Assembly: GCF_015831355.1 (NCBI RefSeq)
Contig: NZ_JADWYR010000001.1
Span: forward strand, 620,001 to 684,000
Length of the DNA stretch: 64,000 bases
DNA from: Panacibacter microcysteis
GTDB taxonomy: Bacteria; Bacteroidota; Bacteroidia; Chitinophagales; Chitinophagaceae
Direction of reading: 5' to 3'
Every line of letters starts with the position of its first letter. The first letter of the stretch is position 1. The position numbers and the translations under genes were made by a program. The notes below the pieces were generated by a model. The model had not been told where the DNA came from. It saw only the letters and a list, made by a program, of their open reading frames with translations, and did not search any database. Below, piece after piece: positions 51,001-60,289 of this stretch.

Positions 51001-53658
51001 AGGTGTGCCTTTTGTATCAACATCAACCACTTCGAACCGGTGCGTTTTGCCACTTTGCAGGAACCCCCATGTCTTATCACCTTCCGGCACATGCACACCA
51101 GTATACGATGTGTAAGGATTAAACGGCATTGAGATATTATCAATACTAAAATTGCCGCCCGGTTCAAACACTTTTATCATCAGGTTTGCCAGCAGTTGTC
51201 CCGGCGCATCTTCGCCAACCTGGAAGGATGGGTTAACTGTAGCTACTCCTTCTGCATTGAGGGTTCCGTCGAAGATGGTTTTGGATTGCGGTGTAAAAGA
51301 TGAGGTGGGATCATCAAACACATAATCTTTGTATTTCGGGAAGCTGGTTGTTTTCTTATATAACTGTGCATCTACTCTTGCTTTGAGGTTTTGTGCTGTT
51401 GCACCAAATAACCATTTTGCTGTAAGTGTTCCTGCCGCAGTTACATTTTTACCCAGGGCTTCTGCATTGCCGAAGTTCATATCTATCTTCAGGCGGTTAG
51501 GCATTACCGTTTCTATTTTCAAACGCTTCTCGAAAGTTGCCCCGCCCAGCTTTACACGACAGGTCCAGTTTCCTGTAGGTGCATCAGCATCGGTAGCTGT
51601 TCTGAATACATTGAACCCGTCGCCTGCATTGGTTTGTACCAGTCTTTTGTATAACTGACCTTTGGGAGAAACAAGTTCCATCTCAATCGGGTGATCAGCA
51701 GGCAGGTGGTTGTCCTTGTCATCTACAATACAACTCAGGAACAGGCTGTCCCCCGGCCGCCATACGCCCCGTTCACCAAAGATGAATGCCTTAAGCCCGT
51801 TTTTGACCTCATCGCCGGAAACATCAAAACGACCTAGTGGCAGTGAACTTCCGTCGTCCAGCTTAAGGTAACTTTTTTCGTTACCGCTTTTCGCGATCAG
51901 AAGATATGGCCTGCGTTTTACTTCCAGCGTAGCAAGACCTTCTGCATCGGTCGATCCTTTTGCAATAACCTGTTGCTGGTAGTCCAGCACCTGCAACTCC
52001 ACACTTTTCATTGCCTCAGTGGTAATGATATTATTAACCGCAACAAACAAGCTGTTGTTGGTGCCCCTTTTTGCAGTTAAGCCGATGTTTGTTGCGAGGA
52101 TGTTACGGCTTGCAAAACGTTCGCGGTTGTAATAAGACTGGTGACATGGATTATCCCTTTGCTGCCAGTTATACCCGTAAGGATAATAATTGTCGTAACG
52201 GTTCCAGAAGTCTGCGTTGTCGTCAACTGCATTGTCTTCATTGCCGGCATAGTAAAAATTGTAATCATCTTCTTCCTCATCTTTCTCCATGGCTGTACAG
52301 GTGTATAAAGAATATTCCGGTCTGAAACCAATGTACACTCGATAAATAGCGCCAGGCTCTGTTTTTATGTATTTATCCAGATCGAGCGAAAATTTGTTTT
52401 TCCGGTGCAGGTTGAGACTTTGATCGTTGTCAAGCCTTACTGTTGCTTGCACGAGGGGTGTTCCCACTTTGCGCAAATTGTACTCACCACCCAGTTTATT
52501 GTCCTGTAAAAACTGCGCAACGTTGTTTTCATAAATCCTGATAACAGATACGTCTACAGCTTTAAGGTTGGTGGACTCGAATGGCAGTACAAGCCTGCCC
52601 GTACTGCCGGGCAATATGCTGCCCCTTCCCTGTATCTTTACGGATGGCAACCTGTTCTCAAAAAATAGATTTGCAGAAAAGGCTTTACCCAGTTTATTGC
52701 CCCACTGGTTTTCTACACCCTCGTGAATATTTACAGTGTAATTGCCGTCGGGCTTGTCTGAAGTATATACTTTAACCTCGCTGCCAAGTATAGTATAACT
52801 TATGCTTTCATTGTTACTTATGCTAATGAGGCCTTCAAGCATTTGTCCAATTGCAAGGGGGTCGCTGAACTGTACCAGTGCATACTGTTCTTCTTCCTGT
52901 ATGGCTTTTACATCGAGCACTTTAAAATCTCCAACAGCTGGTATGGCTATATCTTTTTTACCGCTCAGCTCTTTTAAACCGAAAACATCGCCTTTCCATT
53001 GCAGGGAAAGGTTTTGCCCAGTGCCGGTGCGTGTGATACCTGTTATGGTAAAAGCATGTGTTTTGGCGGCTTCGTTGTGCTGCCACGTAAGTGCCAGGTT
53101 CTTGTCATTCAATGTTGCGGTTAAAACTTTTTCTACTTTGGCAGACTCTTCCACGTCTGCAGTAAGTACGGTTCCCGTGAGGGTCATGTGGGTTTTATCA
53201 TTGCCGCGTAATCCATTATCCTGTACCTCGAAAAAGGGCTTTATGGTTTGCAGGCTGAATGTGAACGTTTCGAATTTACCAGGCACATTGAGTACTTTAC
53301 CCAGCTTAAATGAAACGGTATATAATTGAGCCGCTGCCAGGTCTTTTGCGGGTTTAAATTCTATGGTACGCGCATCTACCCAATAAGCTTTGCCTTCCAC
53401 TGCAGGTGTAAATGAAAACAATGCTTCTTTTACTTCATCATTCAATGTGTGTGTTACACCGGCATCTGAAGCAAGCTGAATACGCACGGTATTCTTTTTA
53501 GAAACGACACCTGATGTATAAGCTTCAATATACTGGCTGAATGCAGGATCGGGTTCTGTAAGTATCTTCTTATCGTTGCAGGAAAATAAAATGATTAACA
53601 GCAATAATAATGAAGCGCTGCTTAGTTTGTAAGACAGCGGGCATTGATGCGCTTGCAT
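48091..53658 (-). CDS. Alpha-2-macroglobulin-family lipoprotein with thioester motif
   Basis: A 1855-residue lipoprotein. The Met at 53658 gives MQAHQCPLSYKLSSASLLLLLIILFSC with Cys27; a longer frame exists. Successive MG-type beta domains occupy the N-terminal two thirds. They include a low-complexity Asp/Tyr-rich insert (DDNADFWNRYDNYYPYGYN) and the GERGVWRPGDSLFLS block. The alpha-helical thioester domain has PHGCIEQKT with Cys1404, which with the Gln three residues on forms the internal thioester. Bacterial homologues trap attacking proteases by covalent capture in the periplasm and are often paired with PBP1C; no such gene is adjacent here. The C-terminal receptor-like domain (TQVFPGGWEILNTR) is intact. 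Confidence 0.9.
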   Translation of the reverse strand: MQAHQCPLSYKLSSASLLLLLIILFSCNDKKILTEPDPAFSQYIEAYTSGVVSKKNTVRIQLASDAGVTHTLNDEVKEALFSFTPAVEGKAYWVDARTIEFKPAKDLAAAQLYTVSFKLGKVLNVPGKFETFTFSLQTIKPFFEVQDNGLRGNDKTHMTLTGTVLTADVEESAKVEKVLTATLNDKNLALTWQHNEAAKTHAFTITGITRTGTGQNLSLQWKGDVFGLKELSGKKDIAIPAVGDFKVLDVKAIQEEEQYALVQFSDPLAIGQMLEGLISISNNESISYTILGSEVKVYTSDKPDGNYTVNIHEGVENQWGNKLGKAFSANLFFENRLPSVKIQGRGSILPGSTGRLVLPFESTNLKAVDVSVIRIYENNVAQFLQDNKLGGEYNLRKVGTPLVQATVRLDNDQSLNLHRKNKFSLDLDKYIKTEPGAIYRVYIGFRPEYSLYTCTAMEKDEEEDDYNFYYAGNEDNAVDDNADFWNRYDNYYPYGYNWQQRDNPCHQSYYNRERFASRNILATNIGLTAKRGTNNSLFVAVNNIITTEAMKSVELQVLDYQQQVIAKGSTDAEGLATLEVKRRPYLLIAKSGNEKSYLKLDDGSSLPLGRFDVSGDEVKNGLKAFIFGERGVWRPGDSLFLSCIVDDKDNHLPADHPIEMELVSPKGQLYKRLVQTNAGDGFNVFRTATDADAPTGNWTCRVKLGGATFEKRLKIETVMPNRLKIDMNFGNAEALGKNVTAAGTLTAKWLFGATAQNLKARVDAQLYKKTTSFPKYKDYVFDDPTSSFTPQSKTIFDGTLNAEGVATVNPSFQVGEDAPGQLLANLMIKVFEPGGNFSIDNISMPFNPYTSYTGVHVPEGDKTWGFLQSGKTHRFEVVDVDTKGTPTSGATRLEIQLYKIRWSWWWDNSGDDLSNFTQNDYNKLIKKDTLNITNGKGSYDMRFSDGDWGRYLVLISDTRSGHTTGSTFYVDDYGWQTRGDNNDPSAAAMLSFTSDKSSYNVGEDVNLTIPGSKNGKAFISIESGSKVLKTYQVKTVEGQTRFTFKADKSMAPNVYVNVSLIQPHAQTVNDLPVRMYGVIPVMIEDKNTVLKPQIKMPDAIRPETKTTITVSEASGREMTYVVAIVDEGLLDLTRFKTPDPHAAFYAREALGVKSWDVYDDVIGAWGAELQRILTIGGDGEAELASKTRRANRFKPVVQFMGPFKLSGGSKTHEFILPPYMGSVKAMVIAAGNNAYGMAEKPVTVKKALMLLATMPRVLGPNEELKIPVTVFATDKNIRNVSLTLQSNPFIQAGGAQSISFNGTGEQLVYFTAKVKPNTGIGKVKIVATSGKEQSATEIEIDIRNANPPVTQVTEATLQPGQSWSAAVAMIGDAANSKATLEVSGIPAIDLAKRLNYLIQYPHGCIEQKTSSVFPQLVLNQLTDLSDADKARIDGNIRAAISKLGNFQQSDGGFSYWPGGETSDEWGTCYAGHFLLEAFARGYGVSAAMLQSWKLYQRNKAVAWNVTSAPWYGTDLVQAYRLYLLAVAKAPELGAMNRLKEFKFLTPEAKWRLAAAYQLIGQSKVALQLISGISANFPKREYTGITFGSDLRDQAMVLETLTLMNRKAEGAQLVRTVAARLSQDSWYSTQTTAYALIAIAKFSGSNKDGKKIVVTGNAGTQKLNINTASVLSQSNIAWQNSKGAVQLTNKGSNTIYVRIINEGRPLSNDTMPVINNANVLVLSVNYISTTGQPVDVTRIKQGTDFVAKVTIKNPGTRGAYTQMALTQVFPGGWEILNTRLYNSEGAFQSSPSDYMDIRDDRVYHYFNLGQSETLTYYVQLNAAYPGRYFWPGVYAEAMYDHTISAGVRGKWVEVQE

Positions 53659-53842
53659 ATGTGCGGAGGATTTGTTTGAAAGGTTGTTGTATAAATTGTA
53701 TAGAAAGTTATGCAAAGTCTTTGCATACAGAAAAGAAAATATTTGTTAAGGAAATTGAACGTTTGCTGGCTTTGAACGTGATGGCAGGATTTAGCCTACG
53801 GCAGCTTTGGATATGCAGTAATGTGCTGCCCAATGATATACA

Positions 53843-53889
53843 GTACAAGTGAGTGACACAACAGGTGATGCCATGAAATACCAAACCTG
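53843..53889 (+). repeat. Dispersed repeat copy 20, T/A core
   Basis: Exact core at 53843-53862, then AGGTGATGCCATGAAATACC. It lies in the 336-bp gap 53659-53994, which otherwise holds only a terminator. Confidence 0.88.
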
Positions 53890-53943
53890 ATTACACAATA
53901 AAGTTAGTACTGCACTTTAAACGCTACGATGAAATACAAACGA

Positions 53944-53973
53944 AAATGCCGTTCGTATTTTCGAACGGCATTT
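53944..53973 (-). terminator. Hairpin terminator after the MGH1-like hydrolase gene
   Basis: AAATGCCGTTCG pairs perfectly with CGAACGGCATTT around a 6-base loop. On the minus strand it is followed by a T-rich stretch. It lies 22 bases beyond the stop at 53995. Confidence 0.75.
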
Positions 53974-53994
53974 GATGCGGCTGATATGATAGAC

Positions 53995-56655
53995 TTATTC
54001 AGTTGTCTTTTGTGGTTGCGTTTGGGCTGGTTCTTTTGGCAGTGAATAAGCGATCTCGTTGATGAGCTCGGCGAGCAATGCAGTCCACCCGGTTTGATGC
54101 GACGCACCCAGCCCGCGGCCCGTATCTCCATGAAAATATTCATAGAATAAAATAAGGTCTTTATTTTCCGGTTTGCTGTAAAACCAGTTCTCGTTGCCAT
54201 GCAGGCGGCGCTCATTCTTTTCATCGAGCTCGAACAAACTGATGACACGTTTGGTAAGCTCTACTGCCACTTCTTTCAACTCCATAAAATGGCCGGAATT
54301 GGTTGGATATTCTATGGTGAGCGTACCATCATAAAAAGCGCCGTATTTTTTGATGCTCTGAATGATGATATAGTTAATGGGAATCCACACGGGGCCGCGC
54401 CAGTTGCTGTTACCACCAAAAAAATCTGACGTGGAATCTCCGGGATCGTACTGTATGGAGTACACCGTACCATCTATATCTACAGAATAAGGATGCTGCT
54501 CGTGGTATTTTGACAATGCACGGATGCCGCCATTGGAAAGAAATTCGGTTTCGTTCAGCAGTCTTTGCAATAAGGCAATCAGTCTTTCTTTAGGCACCAG
54601 CGATAATAACAGTTTTCCTTCTTCTGCACGTTCTTCGTTTGGCCAGAACTTGTTATTCTTTAACCGGTAATTTTCGAACCAGGTAATGCGCTTGGTAAAA
54701 TCTTCGAGCTTGCCGAGCACGTTCCTGTTAATGATAGAAACTGCAAACAACGTTGTTAAACCAACAATACTTTGTATGCGTAACTGTATAGGTTGCGCAC
54801 CCGGTGCACCCAACACATCGTAAAAGAATTTGTCTTCATTGTTCCATAAGCCAAGTTCGTTCAATGCTTCTGCAATCAATACAAAATGTTCGAAAAACTT
54901 GGTGGCAGTATCTTCAAAAGAAATATCGTGCATGGCAATTTCAATAGCCATGTCCATCAGGTTAAGGGCGTACATGCCCATCCAGCTTGTACCGTCTGCC
55001 TGCTCCAGTTCCATCTGGCTGTGTAACTGTATGCTGCGGTTAAACACGCCAATGTTATCAAGACCGAGGAAGCCTCCTTCAAAGATGTTGTTACCGTTAG
55101 GGTCTTTACGGTTGATCCACCAGGTAAAATTGATGAGCAGTTTCTGGAAGATGCGTTTGAGGAAAGGAATATCCCCTTTGCCTCTTTGCTCCTTTTCTAT
55201 ATAATAAACCTGTAGTGCTGCCCATGCATGTACCGGCGGGTTTACATCGCTGAAGTTCCATTCGTAGGCAGGCAATTGGCCGTCTGGCTTCATATACCAT
55301 TCCCGCATGACCAGTATCAACTGGTGTTTTGCATACACAGGATCTGCCACCGCCATGGCAATGCAGTGAAATGCTAGGTCCCACGCGGCATACCACGGAT
55401 ATTCCCACTTATCGGGCATAAGTATTACGTCCTGGTTTTTGAGGTGCAGCCAGTCGTGGTTTCTGCCGCGCTTGCGCTGTTCGCTCAGGGGCGCAATACC
55501 ATCGCTGGTAGATATCCAGCGCTCAATATCGTAGTGATAATATTGTTTGCTCCACATAAGCCCCGCCAGCGCCTGGCGCTGAATATTGCGCAGGTCATGC
55601 GAAAGGTTTACCGGTAAAATTTCATTGTAAAACTCATCGGCTTCTTCTTTGCGCTGTTTGAAGATCTGCTCAAATCCTTTATGAAAAACGTTATCTGTCA
55701 ATGTATCGCTCAAACGCAGGTAAATTACTTTACTGCCACCGGGTTTTATCGTTCCGCTGTAAACAGGCGAAAACTTTGTACCGCTTTTTCTTTTGCGCAA
55801 TGCCTCTACGTTCTTCTGCTCTATTATAGCATCGTTTATGGCATCTTTGGTGAAAGGTGTGGGATTGGGTTTGCCAAAAAGCTTCTCGTAATTTGTTTCG
55901 TTATCTGTATAGAGCTTGTCGTTTGCTTTTTGAAAGTACAGGTAGTAATTACCAAGCCGCTCATGAGTTGCTTTTACAGTGCAATCATTTACTTCGCGAA
56001 TAACGGGCAGCTTGTCTACACCACCGTATTGCCAGCGGTTATAAAACCATAGTGTTGGCACTATCCACAATGGTGCGGCCGTGTTTCCGCGATTAACAAC
56101 TTCAATTTTTATAGCAATATCTTTTTTGCCATGCTTGGCATAAGTTATATAAACATCGAAGTATTTGTTGTTATCGAAAATGCCGGTATCGAGCAACTCA
56201 TATTCGGTTTCAAGCTTACCACGTTTGCGGTTTTCTTCTATCAGTTTATCGTATGGAAATGCCTGCTGCGGATATTTATACAGCATTTGCATGTAATAGT
56301 GAGAAGGAATATTGTCGAGATAGTAATACAGTTCTTTTACATCTTCTCCATGGTTGCCCTGGTAATTGCCCAGGCCAAATAACCGCTCTTTCAGAATTTT
56401 ATCTTTGCCATTCCACAACGCTACGCTAAAGCACAGGTTTTGAAAAAAATCTGAAATACCGGCAATGCCATCTTCTCCCCAACGGTATGCACGTGCGTGT
56501 GCATGCGTAAAAGGAAAATAATTCCACGCATCGCTGTTTTCACTGTAGTCTTCACGCACGGTTCCCCATTGCCGCTCCGAAACATACGGGCCCCATTGCT
56601 CGAGTGGAACTTTCTTTGTGGCATTTACATTAAGGCGCTGTTGTTCTGCAGTCAT
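53995..56655 (-). CDS. MGH1/GH63-like glycoside hydrolase
   Basis: An 886-residue cytoplasmic-type protein. The Met at 56655 (MTAEQQRLNVNATKKVPLEQWGPYVSERQWGTVREDYSENSDAW) is the usual start; the frame extends 50 codons upstream into a region encoding hydrophobic residues without homology. The N-terminal half is a beta-sandwich (YITYAKHGKKDIAIKIEVVNRG). The C-terminal half is an (alpha/alpha)6 barrel with DKWEYPWYAAWDLAFHC, PAYEWNFSDVNPPVHAWAAL and NWRGPVWIPINYIIIQSIKKYG, as in mannosylglycerate hydrolase/GH63 enzymes. The likely acids are in WDLAFH and in the later FHGDTGRGLGASHQTGWTAL block. Substrate possibly glucosyl- or mannosyl-glycerate or alpha-glucosides. Confidence 0.83.
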   Translation of the reverse strand: MTAEQQRLNVNATKKVPLEQWGPYVSERQWGTVREDYSENSDAWNYFPFTHAHARAYRWGEDGIAGISDFFQNLCFSVALWNGKDKILKERLFGLGNYQGNHGEDVKELYYYLDNIPSHYYMQMLYKYPQQAFPYDKLIEENRKRGKLETEYELLDTGIFDNNKYFDVYITYAKHGKKDIAIKIEVVNRGNTAAPLWIVPTLWFYNRWQYGGVDKLPVIREVNDCTVKATHERLGNYYLYFQKANDKLYTDNETNYEKLFGKPNPTPFTKDAINDAIIEQKNVEALRKRKSGTKFSPVYSGTIKPGGSKVIYLRLSDTLTDNVFHKGFEQIFKQRKEEADEFYNEILPVNLSHDLRNIQRQALAGLMWSKQYYHYDIERWISTSDGIAPLSEQRKRGRNHDWLHLKNQDVILMPDKWEYPWYAAWDLAFHCIAMAVADPVYAKHQLILVMREWYMKPDGQLPAYEWNFSDVNPPVHAWAALQVYYIEKEQRGKGDIPFLKRIFQKLLINFTWWINRKDPNGNNIFEGGFLGLDNIGVFNRSIQLHSQMELEQADGTSWMGMYALNLMDMAIEIAMHDISFEDTATKFFEHFVLIAEALNELGLWNNEDKFFYDVLGAPGAQPIQLRIQSIVGLTTLFAVSIINRNVLGKLEDFTKRITWFENYRLKNNKFWPNEERAEEGKLLLSLVPKERLIALLQRLLNETEFLSNGGIRALSKYHEQHPYSVDIDGTVYSIQYDPGDSTSDFFGGNSNWRGPVWIPINYIIIQSIKKYGAFYDGTLTIEYPTNSGHFMELKEVAVELTKRVISLFELDEKNERRLHGNENWFYSKPENKDLILFYEYFHGDTGRGLGASHQTGWTALLAELINEIAYSLPKEPAQTQPQKTTE

Positions 56656-56846
56656 ACCAATACAGTTTGTCAAATAAGTGAATACACTTTGCAAACAAAG
56701 CGTTTTCATTAGTGACAATGCAATCGTTAATAGCGATGAAATTAGGTATATCTGCCCACTTAGAAAAAGATATAGCGGCTGAATGTTGCAAAGGCTGCTA
56801 AACAATTCAACAAACAGTAAATTTTTTTTTAAAAGAAAAGCATTTG

Positions 56847-56901
56847 TATGAGCCGGTCTGCATTGCTGCTATTGAGCTGCCGTTGCGTCGCACTCTTGTA
56901 C
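56847..56901 (-). repeat. Dispersed repeat copy 21, C/G core (left half of a mixed inverted pair)
   Basis: Exact C/G core at 56882-56901; outer arm TATGAGCCGGTCTGCATTGC. It pairs head-to-head with the T/A copy 22 about 85 bases away. Together they occupy most of the 386-bp gap 56656-57041. Confidence 0.88.
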
Positions 56902-56985
56902 TGCAATACATATGTGGGCATGTATTTGCGGCCTTGTTACAGACAGGGAAAGTAAGAACCGGGGCTGCTGCATAAAGAGCTGAAC

Positions 56986-57036
56986 GCACAAGTGAGTGAC
57001 ACAACAGGCGATGCCAACTGCACTGCTGCCGGTACC
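56986..57036 (+). repeat. Dispersed repeat copy 22, T/A core (right half of a mixed inverted pair)
   Basis: GCACAAGTGAGTGACACAAC at 56986-57005 (one base off consensus), then AGGCGATGCCAACTGCACT and outer arm GCTGCCGGTACC, ending six bases before the DUF6089 stop. Confidence 0.88.
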
Positions 57037-57041
57037 ATTAT

Positions 57042-57893
57042 TTATTTATTGGGCGGGCACCTGTAAGAAGACAAATTGATAGAAACACCAAAGTGCAACA
57101 TAACATAAGCATCTTTCTGCAGGCTGTTGCCACGCTGGCGGCCTTTCATACCAATGCGGTCGCCGGTTTCATAGCTCCTGTCCTGCAAAAGATATTCTAC
57201 GGAAGGGCTGCCATCAGGCAATGTGGCAAATGAATTAGGATCAGCATAGGTAGTGCTTACATCATCGAGGTAATCGGTGTTGGTAAAACGATACCCTACT
57301 TCTGCAAATACGTTGAAGTTTTCGCTGAATGCATATTTAAAGCCCACTGTAAGCGGGAAAGACATGGCAGTGGTACTGTAGGGCGAACGGTTAAATGATG
57401 TATCCCTACCCTGGCCTTCTGTACCAAGTGGCCTCAGGAAATATTTTTGGCCGCCGAGGTATGCATACGGATCGTAGGTAAAAACGCCCACGCCAAGTGA
57501 TACATAAGGTGTATAATTAAAACCTTCCACACCCGGCATAAATTTAAAAAAGTTGAAATACCCGCTGAGAGATGCTTCCCAGAGGTTGGTATTAAAGCTA
57601 AGGTTGCGCCTGCGCTGGAATTCATTTTTGCTGTATACATCAGAATAACCGAGCCGCGCATAATCTGCAGCTACTTTAAGCCCTACATAATTATTGAACT
57701 GCTTAACGAAAAATATTCCGGCAGAAAATTTGGGCCGGCTGAGAGAAGCAGTGGTGTTGAGATCTCCAAAATAATGCGCAAGCCCTATAGAAGCGCCAAA
57801 CTCGCCCTGGTGTACATTACTTTCATAAAGTTGAGCTTTAGCAGCTACTGCTGATAGTACAATGCCAGCCGCCAATAGTGTTTTCTTCAACAT
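57042..57893 (-). CDS. DUF6089 (PorG-like) outer-membrane beta-barrel protein
   Basis: A 283-residue protein with a Sec signal (MLKKTLLAAGIVLSAVAAKAQ). The mature part begins ESNVHQGEFGASIGLAHYFGDLNT, the usual opening of DUF6089/PorG-like barrels, and continues with alternating amphipathic strands (KFSAGIFFVKQFNNYVGLKVAADYARLGYSD, YTPYVSLGVGVFTYDPYAYL, PLTVGFKYAFSENFNVFAEVGYRFTNTDYLDD). PorG is an outer-membrane part of the type IX secretion machinery, and DUF6089 proteins are generally regarded as barrels of that kind. T9SS cargo is encoded at 44.7 kb. Whether this copy is the true secretion component is not certain. Confidence 0.82.
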   Translation of the reverse strand: MLKKTLLAAGIVLSAVAAKAQLYESNVHQGEFGASIGLAHYFGDLNTTASLSRPKFSAGIFFVKQFNNYVGLKVAADYARLGYSDVYSKNEFQRRRNLSFNTNLWEASLSGYFNFFKFMPGVEGFNYTPYVSLGVGVFTYDPYAYLGGQKYFLRPLGTEGQGRDTSFNRSPYSTTAMSFPLTVGFKYAFSENFNVFAEVGYRFTNTDYLDDVSTTYADPNSFATLPDGSPSVEYLLQDRSYETGDRIGMKGRQRGNSLQKDAYVMLHFGVSINLSSYRCPPNK

Positions 57894-58001
57894 GTTCGCA
57901 ATATAGTTGATGTGGTATTAACGCAGAAACATTCTTTTTCTTATAACCTGAATGTTAATGATTTTAAGAAAAACATATTATCAATTATTATACCGCAACA
58001 A

Positions 58002-60188
58002 CTATTGAATGGTAAGCCAGGTATAACTTTCCGGCTTAAGCGTAACAGTGAGGTCTATAGTATGGTTCCTGCTCAGCTTGTAGCTGGCGGGGCTTTTGTC
58101 TTCCTGTTGTACAATGGCAACATATGACAACCCTGTGTAATATAACGGCAATTGAATATTTCTTGTAATGGTTTGCTTTAACGGGTTGTACAACATTACA
58201 AAGCCTTTTATGGCAAGCTGTGGGTTTACATGCATAATGCCATCCCAGTCGCGGCCATCTGCACGCCTAAGATGAATAATATCCGCATTAAGAATATCCC
58301 TGTATTTTTTATACCAGTTAATTGTTTTAACCACCGCTTGCCTGGTTTGCTCTGTGTCATATAACCTCGGCCCGCGATAACATGCCTGCACGCCTGCACC
58401 ATAGTATTGCACCATCAGTTGTTCATAATCTTCCAGGTGTTCTGACAATGGCTCCAGCACTGCTTCTGCGCCTCCACCCTGGTATTTGGTCAATGGCACA
58501 AAGCCCCAGCCCATAGAGGGTGTTTTTTCCCATGTGCCATCGTAGATGTTTTGCCTGTTGAGCAGTTTTTGGTTTTCTCTTGGCAGCGAAAAATTTACCT
58601 CGCGGTAACCTATGGCAATTTTGTTTGTGCCATCCATAAAATACCAGTCGGGTGCATTTACATAGATACCATTTTCATTGCACCAATGGTAAAGGTCTTT
58701 CTGCAATTCCATTTGCTTCCACTGGCTGTCATCAAGGCTTTTGTGCCCGGGGTGTGTGGTAGATGCACAAACATCGCCCGGGTATGGCCCGTCATTTTCA
58801 AAAATGTTGAACCCGGTTCCTGCCATAAAATATTTAAGCTTCCCGAGGTAGGCAAGCCCCCATTTACTGCCCATACACGGCGCATGGCCGAAAAAAGCGG
58901 CGGCATCGGGCTTACCGCTTACAGGATCAATTACATCATCTTCATCACTTATTCTGCGGGAGCTGAAAAGTGAGTAACTGCCGATCAGTATTTGTTTGCT
59001 GTGCGCATAATCTGCCAGCTTTTTCCATTTGGCAATATTGTCAGCGGCTGTATCTTCCATATTACAGTGAGAGCCGAAACTTAGTATCAATGCTTCGTAG
59101 CCTGTTGCAGCACACTGGTTGACTGCATTGAGCACTTCATCATCGTTCCTGCTTACGAGGTGCATGAATATGGGATTTTGCGTTGTCCACGGCGCAACGG
59201 TGGTATACATTTTACGGATCATCAGTCCGCGTCTTTCACGGTCGTAACTATCCATCAGCAATTCATGCGTACGAACCGACTTAAACGATTCTCCTTTGCC
59301 CAATACAACGCCTGTTACTTTTTCAGGATACACTTCGAGTACACAGGGTGTCTGATAATTATAATTTACCTGTGAAGTATACGTGCTGTCTGTTTGCCAG
59401 TGCGTAGTCTGATCACTGATATCGTAACGCATGGCATTGTTGAATGCATAATTGGTTTCCACGTAAATACCGTGTTGCTTTTTCATTTGCTCAGGTGTGC
59501 CAACGACAGCGCTTTCTTCTTCCACAAGGGCCAGTGTTTCATTCACAACTTTACCTATTGTACACGCGTTGCCGCTGTTGGTGATCTCTACCCATTTTAC
59601 GATCAGCGGTATACCATCATACAACTCGTAATGCACGGCAATACGGACATCTTTAACAACCGGCAGGTTATTGGCGTAATGAAAGACAAGCTCTACACCT
59701 GTTGGTTGTTTTTTGTTGTATGCCCATGTTTTACATTGCCAGTTTAACCGCGGTTTTATTATATTAGCCGTTATTTCATTCACATGAAAATTGCCGGTAG
59801 CACCCGTAAAATGATTTACCCAGCCGGGTAACAGGTATGCTTTTTCCTGCTGGCCGTATAAGCCGCCAACATTATACAATACATTGTTTATTGTAACCTT
59901 TGCCTCGGGGTTTACTGCACGCAGCAGTTGCTGGCCGTTGCTCATGTTTTCGTAGCCTGTACAAGCAACATTTGGTGTAATACGAAATGTTCTTTTTACC
60001 AGGCCATTGTATAAAACAACATCTTTTCCATCTGCAGATTTATAAACAGCTGCTCTTGCTGAAACAGGCTTTACTAACCAATCTGGCGGTGTTTTACTAA
60101 TGGTATTGCTCCATATGGCAAAATCTGGCTGCTGTGCCAGGGATGTAATTGCTGACATTACGAAAAATACCGGTAACCATTGCTTCAT
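58002..60188 (-). CDS. Secreted alpha-galactosidase-like (GH36-like) glycoside hydrolase
   Basis: A 728-residue protein. The Met at 60188 gives a Sec signal (MKQWLPVFFVMSAITSLAQQ). The N-terminal ~300 residues are a beta-supersandwich (VVLYNGLVKRTFRITPNVACTGYENMSNGQQLLRAVNPEAKVTINN). The middle is a TIM barrel with EALILSFGSHCNMEDT, and a candidate catalytic acid lies in FNIFENDGPYPGDVCASTTHPGHKSLDDSQW. The C-terminal region is a beta domain. The overall shape fits clan GH-D alpha-galactosidase-like enzymes, but the standard KxD motif is not clear, so family number and substrate are uncertain. It is co-directional with the fucosidase upstream, suggesting a shared host- or plant-glycan target. 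Confidence 0.65.
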   Translation of the reverse strand: MKQWLPVFFVMSAITSLAQQPDFAIWSNTISKTPPDWLVKPVSARAAVYKSADGKDVVLYNGLVKRTFRITPNVACTGYENMSNGQQLLRAVNPEAKVTINNVLYNVGGLYGQQEKAYLLPGWVNHFTGATGNFHVNEITANIIKPRLNWQCKTWAYNKKQPTGVELVFHYANNLPVVKDVRIAVHYELYDGIPLIVKWVEITNSGNACTIGKVVNETLALVEEESAVVGTPEQMKKQHGIYVETNYAFNNAMRYDISDQTTHWQTDSTYTSQVNYNYQTPCVLEVYPEKVTGVVLGKGESFKSVRTHELLMDSYDRERRGLMIRKMYTTVAPWTTQNPIFMHLVSRNDDEVLNAVNQCAATGYEALILSFGSHCNMEDTAADNIAKWKKLADYAHSKQILIGSYSLFSSRRISDEDDVIDPVSGKPDAAAFFGHAPCMGSKWGLAYLGKLKYFMAGTGFNIFENDGPYPGDVCASTTHPGHKSLDDSQWKQMELQKDLYHWCNENGIYVNAPDWYFMDGTNKIAIGYREVNFSLPRENQKLLNRQNIYDGTWEKTPSMGWGFVPLTKYQGGGAEAVLEPLSEHLEDYEQLMVQYYGAGVQACYRGPRLYDTEQTRQAVVKTINWYKKYRDILNADIIHLRRADGRDWDGIMHVNPQLAIKGFVMLYNPLKQTITRNIQLPLYYTGLSYVAIVQQEDKSPASYKLSRNHTIDLTVTLKPESYTWLTIQ

Positions 60189-60289
60189 GCAGTTACTATA
60201 TTGGTTTGAATACATTATTTTTTACAGTAGATACACAACGTTTTTGCATTTGTGCAGCGAGGCCGGTGCATGCTGAAATATGTACTGCC

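Noticed and set aside
56656-56805. A hydrophobic N-terminal extension giving the MGH1-like enzyme a membrane anchor
   Set aside because: The family start is the Met at 56655, and the upstream codons show no conserved pattern.
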